Positions 59,492-64,000 of a stretch of DNA of 64,000 nucleotides are shown here, one piece after another (position 1 is the stretch's first letter; the number at the start of each line of letters is the position of its first letter). The position numbers were made by a program, and so were the translations under genes. Location: positions 1-64,000 of the IMG/VR virus record IMGVR_UViG_3300049489_000283; one strand, written 5' to 3'. Source of the stretch: a virus. Below the pieces are notes generated by a model that saw only the letters and a list, made by a program, of their open reading frames with translations, did not search any database and had not been told where the DNA came from.

Positions 59492-59989
59492 TTATTGATG
59501 CACTTTGCTGCTGCGGATCGCTGAGTAGGCGACCCGGTTCTCTTTCTCGATGTAGGCGTGAACGATCTCTTGGTTGAGAGCGTAGTGGACCGTCTCAAGC
59601 AGGTACTCCAGCGTTGAGCTTTGGACAAACTCGCTGGCGTCGTACTCTTCGCCGGTCTCTTCGTCGAACCTCGTGTGAGTCGCCTCGTCCGTGAGTTCGG
59701 AATCGATGTCGAATCCTTGGAACGTCGGGGTGATCGTCAGCTTCCAGGTTGACCAGCCATCATAGAAGCCGTTGTCGTCCATGTGGTGATACGGAACGAC
59801 CAGCACGATCTTGTGCTCGGTGGACTCTTCGAGATCGATCGTGATCCCTTGGTCGATTCCAGATCCAGAAGGAAGGATCGCCTCAAGGTCGTGGATCGAT
59901 GCGGCTGAAGCCCAATCGCCATTCTGGAGATCGCGTCGAACTGACTCCGAGATCGCCTGAATCATCTTGACGTTTCGTGAACGTGACAT
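59492..59989 (-). CDS. Hypothetical acidic protein, 165 aa
   Basis: Starts MSRSRNVKMIQAISESVRRD after TGGGAGAAACAGCT. DNGFYDGWSTWKLTITPTFQ, FDEETGEEYDASEFVQSS and YALNQEIVHAYIEKENR; soluble. The first codons share 13 bases with the 63486 gene. No family recognised. Confidence 0.68.
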   Translation of the reverse strand: MSRSRNVKMIQAISESVRRDLQNGDWASAASIHDLEAILPSGSGIDQGITIDLEESTEHKIVLVVPYHHMDDNGFYDGWSTWKLTITPTFQGFDIDSELTDEATHTRFDEETGEEYDASEFVQSSTLEYLLETVHYALNQEIVHAYIEKENRVAYSAIRSSKVHQ

Positions 59990-60025
59990 AGCTGTTTCTC
60001 CCATTGATTGTTGCGTGAATCAAAA

Positions 60026-60058
60026 GCGGGGGCTGGCTGTTGCGTAGACAGCCCCCGC
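60026..60058 (-). terminator. Intrinsic terminator, - strand
   Basis: 10-bp stem GCGGGGGCTG/CAGCCCCCGC with a 13-base loop; on the - strand the stem is followed by TTTTGATT. Ends the 60261-60103 transcript. Confidence 0.75.
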
Positions 60059-60102
60059 GCTCCCGAAGCGATGGTTGCGTCATCGCTCTCCCGTACCTTG
60101 TT

Positions 60103-60261
60103 CTACTTGCCTTCCCTCAGATCCTTCGTCATCTCCATCGCGCAGTCGCCGTGGTAGATCCTCAAGATCGGGTCCGGCTTCATCGGATGCTTGAACGATC
60201 CACCGCAGTGCGGACACGTATGGTCATAAAGCACCTCGACCGGCTTGCTGTTCTTGTTCAT
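60103..60261 (-). CDS. Small zinc-ribbon protein, 52 aa
   Basis: LYDHTCPHCGGSFKHPMKPD and RIYHGDCAMEMTKDL give CxxC and HxxC ligands. Start at 60261 after CGGGATCTCTG. Own promoter copy upstream and terminator downstream, so a single-gene unit. Confidence 0.68.
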   Translation of the reverse strand: MNKNSKPVEVLYDHTCPHCGGSFKHPMKPDPILRIYHGDCAMEMTKDLREGK

Positions 60262-60314
60262 CAGAGATCCCGTTTCATGCTGTCTTTCGTAAGGGCTTGC
60301 TTCCCTCACACTAG

Positions 60315-60347
60315 ACTAGGCTCAGTTGGTCGCCGTTCAGGGCGCGC
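60315..60347 (-). promoter_or_regulatory. Bipartite phage promoter-like element (copy 10)
   Basis: GCGCGCCCTGA, 15 bases, GCCTAGT. Leader with GGGAAGCAAGCCC and CGGGAT before the ATG at 60261. Confidence 0.7.
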
Positions 60348-60450
60348 CATTTTCAGAAAAACCTCTTCGGTAGTTTGGGCAGGTTGATTCCCGTGGTTCC
60401 AGTGGGACAATGCGGCCACTTCATTACTCGTGACGAAAGGAGTCAACCCG

Positions 60451-60726
60451 ATGAAGTCGTTTGCTTTGGTTTGCGTGATCCTGTTCTCGATGCTGTTCGC
60501 CAGTGACGCCAGCGCCCAGTGCGCCAACGGGGTCTGTGGTCCAGTGTTCCCCGTGGCTAACCGGGTCGTGAACGGCGTCCGCTACACAGTCTCGCCAGCT
60601 TTTCGCCAGCAGTTCTACTCGGCGCCGCGATTCTATGCAGCGCCTGTCTATCGTCGTCCCGTCTTCTACGCCCCCAGGGTCGTATTCTTCGGCGGACGAA
60701 ACTGCGCTAACGGTCAGTGCCGCTAG
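60451..60726 (+). CDS. Small secreted protein with CANG-x-C ends, 91 aa
   Basis: Signal peptide MKSFALVCVILFSMLFASDA up to SASAQ; mature part CANGVCGPVFPVANRVVNGV...GGRNCANGQCR is basic (RRP, FYAPR), flanked by matching CANGxC motifs. This type of short secreted protein is a planctomycete hallmark. CGAAAGGAGTC before the ATG. It is the only + gene in the - cassette, a likely moron. Confidence 0.66.
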   Translation: MKSFALVCVILFSMLFASDASAQCANGVCGPVFPVANRVVNGVRYTVSPAFRQQFYSAPRFYAAPVYRRPVFYAPRVVFFGGRNCANGQCR

Positions 60727-61079
60727 TCGCCTGACATCAGCTTGGCGATCGAGAGCTTGGGGCACTCGAACACTTGGACCTGGAGGCTCTCCAGGTCGTG
60801 CGGTCGGCAGTCGTTTCCGACGTAATTGATCGCACCCTCGTCATAATCGTCCGCTTCCTCATCGCTCAACGCGAACCGCTCCAGCTTCCCGTGGTCGGCT
60901 GCGATGTCTAGGGCTTCTTGCAGTGATTCCGCGAACACGACAGCCAGTGCAAAGCCGTGGTCGTGGAACAAGAAGCCGCGAACGTGGTGAGGGTTGTAGT
61001 CCCCGGCGAAGATGCAGTCTTCATGGTTGAGGACATCGTCGTCACTGAACTGGATCTCAGAAATCTTGGCTGTTGCCAT
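60723..61079 (-). CDS. Hypothetical acidic protein, 118 aa
   Basis: ISEIQFSDDDVLNHEDCIFA, RGFLFHDHGFALAVVFAESL then QEALDIAADHGKL and an acidic DEEADDYDEGAINYVG; soluble. CGGGAGTTCACC before the ATG. Converges with the 60451 gene (4-base overlap). Confidence 0.7.
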   Translation of the reverse strand: MATAKISEIQFSDDDVLNHEDCIFAGDYNPHHVRGFLFHDHGFALAVVFAESLQEALDIAADHGKLERFALSDEEADDYDEGAINYVGNDCRPHDLESLQVQVFECPKLSIAKLMSGD

Positions 61080-61135
61080 GGTGAACTCCCGTTTTGATGA
61101 AGAAAGGTTTGGGGCTTGCGGACCCCGGTCACTAA

Positions 61136-61166
61136 CACTGGCCCAGATCGCCGCCGATCAGGGCGC
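61136..61166 (-). promoter_or_regulatory. Bipartite phage promoter-like element (copy 11)
   Basis: GCGCCCTGA, 15 bases, GCCAGTG. Leader hairpin GGGG with loop TCCGCAAG on CCCC; CGGGAG before the ATG at 61079. It overlaps the end of the 61158 gene. Confidence 0.7.
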
Positions 61167-61400
61167 TGGATCTTCGTGGTCCTCGTATTCTCGGATCACT
61201 TTCTCTTCCCATGGCGATGATTCGCCAGCGCATCTCGGTGCGACATGCGGAAGCTCGTTCTCTGGCTTCGGGTCGCAGTCCTCGCAGAGCGATCGCATCT
61301 TGATGTAGGTGGCCCAGGTCACTCGCATCGGAGCATCGCAGTTCACGCAGTAGTCGCGGTAATACTTTGATCCTGGGATCTGTTTGCCTCGTCGTTCCAT
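61158..61400 (-). CDS. Small zinc-knuckle protein, 80 aa
   Basis: DYCVNCDAPMRVTWATYIKM and LCEDCDPKPENELP give two CxxC pairs; acidic C-terminus (REYEDHEDP). AGAGGAGACT before the ATG. Confidence 0.66.
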   Translation of the reverse strand: MERRGKQIPGSKYYRDYCVNCDAPMRVTWATYIKMRSLCEDCDPKPENELPHVAPRCAGESSPWEEKVIREYEDHEDPAP

Positions 61401-61421
61401 AGTCTCCTCTCGGTATTTGGT

Positions 61422-61691
61422 TCAGATGATGTAATGGACGCGGACCAGCTCGTAGTCGTCGTGCTCGATCTCTGCGGCGTCCTCATTGCTGAAGACCAGC
61501 CGCTCGTTTTTCTTGTCCCACCCGAACGCGGTGTCACGATCGACGCCGATCTTTGCGTTGTTCATGTACGCCAGGAGGCACTTGGCTTCCTGTGCGAATC
61601 GATCGTTGGCTCGGATGTGGGAGTAGATGTTGCAAGACTCGACGTTCTGGGTTCGAGTCTCACATCCTTCTTCGTGAATGATCGTGATCAC
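61422..61691 (-). CDS. Hypothetical protein, 89 aa
   Basis: GTG at 61691 overlapping the upstream stop (GTGA): VITIIHEEGCETRTQNVESC, KCLLAYMNNAKIGVDRDTAF and AAEIEHDDYELVRVHYI. Soluble; unknown. Confidence 0.6.
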   Translation of the reverse strand: MITIIHEEGCETRTQNVESCNIYSHIRANDRFAQEAKCLLAYMNNAKIGVDRDTAFGWDKKNERLVFSNEDAAEIEHDDYELVRVHYII

Positions 61692-61927
61692 TGCTGTGAA
61701 ACCTCTCTTTGCATGGCCATGAATTGCGCTTGGTCGCACGAATACAGATCGACGTACCAAGACGGGTTATTGTTTCCGTCCATTCGGCAATTCAGCTCGG
61801 TCCAGTAAGCGTCGTCGCCGGTGTTCAGTACCTCAGCCAGCGCTGCCTCAAATCCGTCGCAAAAGGCAAATGCAGCCTCGTGCTGACTTCCGTTGAATTT
61901 CTTGATTGTCTTCTTGAAGTGGTTCAT
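61688..61927 (-). CDS. Hypothetical protein, 79 aa
   Basis: NHFKKTIKKFNGSQHEAAFA, FCDGFEAALAEVL, then NPSWYVDLYSCDQAQFMAMQ. AGAGGAGCAAAC before the ATG. Unknown. Confidence 0.62.
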   Translation of the reverse strand: MNHFKKTIKKFNGSQHEAAFAFCDGFEAALAEVLNTGDDAYWTELNCRMDGNNNPSWYVDLYSCDQAQFMAMQREVSQQ

Positions 61928-61938
61928 TGTTTGCTCCT

Positions 61939-62280
61939 CTAGCTGAGCGGGATGGATAGGGAAGGAGAGTCTGTGTATAGCCCGACCTTGCGGGCGAGGC
62001 TTTCGGCTGATCGTTCCAGGTTGGCCAGTTGGAGCGGGTGAAGGCAATCCGCCCTACAGCCAGCCAAGTAGGTCGATCCTTCGACTGCGTCTTCAAGGAC
62101 GAGGTCGGTGAGGATCGGATACTCACGACGCGCCGTGTCGTACTGTTCTGCAATCAGCAGCTTGCACACTTCCTCGATCTCAAATAACGGGAAGTGATCA
62201 ATAACGTCCGCGATCGCGTCCGGAACTTCGAGCCGGTGGTGGAGGATCTTCTTCTCGGTGGGGGTCAGTTTCAGTGTCAT
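61939..62280 (-). CDS. Hypothetical helical protein, 113 aa
   Basis: LTPTEKKILHHRLEVPDAIA, EEVCKLLIAEQYDTARREYP and LVLEDAVEGSTYLAGCRADC then a helical end. Soluble; resembles short phage proteins with an EDxxxGST motif. Function unknown. Confidence 0.62.
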   Translation of the reverse strand: MTLKLTPTEKKILHHRLEVPDAIADVIDHFPLFEIEEVCKLLIAEQYDTARREYPILTDLVLEDAVEGSTYLAGCRADCLHPLQLANLERSAESLARKVGLYTDSPSLSIPLS

Positions 62281-62301
62281 GGCTTGTTGCTCTGCTGGTG
62301 A

Positions 62302-62517
62302 TTAGGTGGATGCTTTGACGAACGCGGCGACCGCGTCGTCACGGGATTCGAATCCTTCGATCGGCTCTCGGTCGTTGTTGAAGATGATGAACCACTTTCC
62401 GCTGACGATGGCCGAGTCAATGATTCCGCCTTCGCCTTGAGGATTGCAGATCAAACCGCCTGGGATGCACTCGGACCAGCCTTCGATGACTGAATTGAGG
62501 GTTTCGATTGCTGACAT
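62302..62517 (-). CDS. Hypothetical protein, 71 aa
   Basis: SAIETLNSVIEGWSECIPGG, GKWFIIFNNDREPIEGFESR and DDAVAAFVKAST. Start at 62517 after AAAGGAACACAG. Own promoter copy; unknown. Confidence 0.66.
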   Translation of the reverse strand: MSAIETLNSVIEGWSECIPGGLICNPQGEGGIIDSAIVSGKWFIIFNNDREPIEGFESRDDAVAAFVKAST

Positions 62518-62569
62518 CTGTGTTCCTTTGAATGACTGGTGGGTGACGGAGAACATCTCCCTCTGTAAC

Positions 62570-62602
62570 TACTGGCCCATTCCCGGACGGTTCAGGGCGC
62601 GC
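62570..62602 (-). promoter_or_regulatory. Bipartite phage promoter-like element (copy 12)
   Basis: GCGCGCCCTGA, 15 bases, GCCAGTA. The leader lacks GCAA but has the hairpin GGAGA/TCTCC. Confidence 0.68.
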
Positions 62603-62616
62603 TATCCAGAAAAATC

Positions 62617-62838
62617 TCAGAACCAATCCGGTTCGCAGGTGCCGGACTTGGCTAGCTCGGAGCGTGTCAGGCCGCTGTATGGCCCTCGCTTTCGATCGTG
62701 TGGCTCCGAGCGGCGCAGGCTGGCCAGACGTGCCAGCGCTCGCCCGAGGATGCTGTGGACCCGGTCGTCGTCATCCCAGAGCCTGGGGTCGCGGCGGAGG
62801 CGGCGGACAAGTCGCTCGTATTCTTTGATTCGATTCAT
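62617..62838 (-). CDS. Small basic protein, 73 aa
   Basis: NRIKEYERLVRRLRRDPRLW, then DDRVHSILGRALARLASLRR and SGLTRSELAKSGTCEPDWF. Very basic; a nucleic-acid binding peptide is possible. No clear ribosome-binding site, only 7 bases after the end of the extended upstream frame (62846). Confidence 0.58.
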   Translation of the reverse strand: MNRIKEYERLVRRLRRDPRLWDDDDRVHSILGRALARLASLRRSEPHDRKRGPYSGLTRSELAKSGTCEPDWF

Positions 62839-62845
62839 GGCTGGG

Positions 62846-63199
62846 TTATCGCTTGGTGGTTGGGTTGGTGGGTTTGGTGGGGTTGTTTGTTCCCGCTGGC
62901 GATTCGGTCTCGTGTGTCGCAGCGGTCCCACGGGTCTTGATGTTGAAGTAAATCGATGGCTTGTCGATCGAGATCTCCCGACCGATCGGAGTGAAGTCGA
63001 TCTACTCAACCTCCTTGATCGACCATTCGCGGCGATCTGGCTTGAGGGCTCCGAAGCGTTGCCGGACGAACTTTGTCCAGGCGCTGTCCGCGCTTTTGGC
63101 CCAGTATCGATACCCATCGACATCGATGATCGGCCAATTGGTTTTGATCTCGAACAGCTTGAGCCCGAGCGACTTGGGTGATGATGGCTTGGCGGTCAT
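62846..63199 (-). CDS. Hypothetical protein with in-frame TAG and coding-like extension
   Basis: Codons 1-65 (MTAKPSSPKSLGLKLFEIKT ... REWSIKEVE) end at TAG (63002-63004). The same frame goes on for 51 residues (IDFTPIGREISIDKPSIYFN, then IKTRGTAATHETESPAG and a Thr/Pro/Asn tail) to TAA at 62846-62848, with no start codon of its own. The end is 7 bases before the next ATG, which lacks its own ribosome-binding site. The short product is 65 aa; the read-through product would be 117. Readthrough or a recent nonsense mutation. Confidence 0.55.
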
Positions 63200-63263
63200 G
63201 AAAGAACTCCCGTTGTTGGTTGGACGTGACAGGAAAGCCGTTGCGTGGCTCTCCTCCCATAAG

Positions 63264-63294
63264 ACTAGGCACAGTTCCCGGAAATCCAGGGCGC
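63264..63294 (-). promoter_or_regulatory. Bipartite phage promoter-like element (copy 13)
   Basis: GCGCCCTGG, 15 bases, GCCTAGT. Leader with the hairpin AGCC, loop ACGCAAC, GGCT; CGGGAG before the ATG at 63199. Confidence 0.7.
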
Positions 63295-63300
63295 TGGATC

Positions 63301-63486
63301 TCAGGAGAACTCTTTGACGGCCTTCCTGGTGGCCGCTGAGCGAGTTTTGGCTCGCTTGGTCCGGCTATCCGAGTGGACGCCGGAGCCGGATCGGTGATTG
63401 CTGTGCCCGGTAGCCGGGCGTTTCCGGTCTAGTACGATCGTGAAAGATCGTGATTGATCGTGACGTTTCGTGATTGATCGTGACAT
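63301..63486 (-). CDS. Small very basic protein, 61 aa
   Basis: Starts MSRSITKRHDQSRSFTIVLD, rich in Arg/Lys/Ser throughout (RTKRAKTRSAATRKAVK). AAGGAATCAACC before the ATG. The first 16 codons are built of the 10-base iterons on the opposite strand. A DNA-binding peptide is possible. Confidence 0.58.
   Translation of the reverse strand: MSRSITKRHDQSRSFTIVLDRKRPATGHSNHRSGSGVHSDSRTKRAKTRSAATRKAVKEFS
63436..63485 (+). repeat. Five 10-base iterons (GATCGTGAnn)
   Basis: GATCGTGAAA, GATCGTGATT, GATCGTGACG, TTTCGTGATT, GATCGTGACA head-to-tail, one helical turn apart, over the start of the 63486 gene. Such iterons are typical of protein-binding sites (operator or replication initiator). Confidence 0.75.
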
Positions 63487-63501
63487 GGTTGATTCCTTGG
63501 G

Positions 63502-63729
63502 TTAGCCGATGCTACCGAGAAGGTAGCCTCGAAGTAGGTACTTGCATCGCCCGGACTTGGCTTCTCCGAGATTCCTGGGGGCGATGAATACAGTGCATCC
63601 GTCGCGATACGAGTGTTCGAAATCCCCATCGGTCTCGGCGGCGAATCGCAATTCTCGCTTCAGAACATCAAGGGTGGAACCTTCCAGGATCGCACCGAAA
63701 TAGAACTCAGACTTTGCTTTTGCTGACAT
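63502..63729 (-). CDS. Hypothetical protein, 75 aa
   Basis: SAKAKSEFYFGAILEGSTLD, VLKRELRFAAETDGDFEHSY and TVFIAPRNLGEAKSGRCKYL. Start at 63729 after CGGGAGTCAACG. Unknown; own promoter copy. Confidence 0.66.
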   Translation of the reverse strand: MSAKAKSEFYFGAILEGSTLDVLKRELRFAAETDGDFEHSYRDGCTVFIAPRNLGEAKSGRCKYLLRGYLLGSIG

Positions 63730-63764
63730 CGTTGACTCCCGTTGATTTGCTTGCCCCACAACTA

Positions 63765-63797
63765 ACTAGGCTCGATCTGGTCGGAAAGAGGGCGCGC
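63765..63797 (-). promoter_or_regulatory. Bipartite phage promoter-like element (copy 14)
   Basis: GCGCGCCCTCT, 15 bases, GCCTAGT. Leader GGGGCAAGCAAATC; CGGGAG before the ATG at 63729. Back to back with copy 15. Confidence 0.68.
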
Positions 63798-63807
63798 AAA
63801 ATTTTCT

Positions 63808-63838
63808 GCGCCCCGTCTCAGCCGTTATTGAGCCTGGA
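63808..63838 (+). promoter_or_regulatory. Bipartite phage promoter-like element (copy 15)
   Basis: GCGCCCCGT, 15 bases, GCCTGGA, on the + strand and divergent from copy 14 with ten bases between them. Leader ATGCAACGCC and CGGGAGATAC before the ATG at 63895. Confidence 0.65.
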
Positions 63839-63894
63839 CTATTGAGGCGGTCAGTATGGCCGTCGTCATGCAACGCCTATCGGGAGATACTCCA

Positions 63895-64000
63895 ATGTCC
63901 AAGTTCACGACCGACGTTTACATCCTTCCATCGCACTGGTCTACATACCTCCTCAACGGAGATGGATCGGGACTTACCGATGCTGAAATCGAAGAGGTCG
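63895..64000 (+). CDS. Conserved phage protein, N-terminus only (3' end outside window)
   Basis: SKFTTDVYILPSHWSTYLLN, then GDGSGLTDAEIEEV: the LPsyWasaLiNGD.SGL.d.e pattern is a common short phage protein of unknown function. CGGGAGATACTCC precedes the ATG. The gene runs off the right edge. Confidence 0.75.
   Translation, partial: MSKFTTDVYILPSHWSTYLLNGDGSGLTDAEIEEV

Noticed and set aside
59302-59577. + strand hydrophobic ORF (TTG start, MAPWVVVVGIFALAF)
   Set aside because: It opposes a tight - strand operon, covers coupled genes and has no ribosome-binding site; likely a shadow.
63002-63004. Genome-wide TAG recoding
   Set aside because: Many well-supported genes end in TAG at the expected place (1176, 16354, 44837, 54559).
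63436-63485. 10-base repeats as a CRISPR array
   Set aside because: Units are 10 bases with no spacers.

Overview
The window is part of the genome of a long-tailed dsDNA phage with an HK97-type head and a siphovirus-like tail. The host is very probably a planctomycete. Three genes point to this: an exported RTX protein at 7571-8731 that opens with the planctomycete-type N-terminal motif LEDRQMFAG, a secreted protein with an SHD1-like domain on the opposite strand inside the tail operon (40572-41366), and a small signal-peptide protein with CANG-x-C ends (60451-60726). I see no integrase, polymerase, large terminase or endolysin, so the window does not show whether the phage is temperate, and the genome extends past both edges.

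Layout. 1-1176 is the 3' part of a proline-rich protein ending in HAD and 2H-phosphoesterase domains. 1.2-15.7 kb is an accessory cassette of about 30 small genes on the + strand, many joined by ATGA/GTGA overlaps. It includes a CsrA-like protein, a DUF932 protein, a DGQHR-type protein, up to three tRNA-like elements, the RTX protein and a DUF4406-dNMP kinase fusion. 15.7-24.9 kb is the head module: MuF-like protein, prohead protease with a scaffold-like tail, major capsid protein, connector, and a neck protein carrying Ig-like domains. 24974-32374 encodes a 2466-residue protein made of about six ADP-ribosyltransferase-like (ART) modules, one unknown module and a GNAT domain, separated by seven copies of one 18-residue two-cysteine linker. 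33.1-54.8 kb is the tail module: tail tube, tail completion, chaperone pair with a -1 frameshift site, tape measure, hub, large cysteine-rich and LamG-type tip or fibre proteins, and two secreted paralogues. 54.8-63.8 kb is a cassette of about 20 small genes, nearly all on the - strand. A + strand gene starts at 63895 and runs off the right edge.

Two things tie the window together. First, a bipartite sequence (GCG(CG)CCCTGA, 15 bases, GCCTRGT or GCCAGT) occurs 15 times, always pointing at a gene start 45-130 bases downstream: five times before + strand genes on the left and at the 32.5 kb junction, once before the tail-operon moron, eight times before - strand genes on the right, and once before the right-edge + gene. 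It looks like a dedicated phage promoter. The leaders behind it usually hold a GC-rich hairpin, a GCAA loop or motif, and a CGGGAG ribosome-binding site. Second, the phage encodes a CsrA-like RNA-binding protein whose classic GGA target is present in those ribosome-binding sites.

The most unusual object is the 2466-residue multi-ART protein. By analogy with phage polyvalent and head-injected proteins, it may be packaged or delivered with the DNA and modify several host targets. That function is inference; the modular architecture and the linker conservation are read directly from the sequence. Two small operon genes carry an in-frame stop followed by a coding-like extension that ends at the next gene's start, and are worth checking for stop-codon readthrough.
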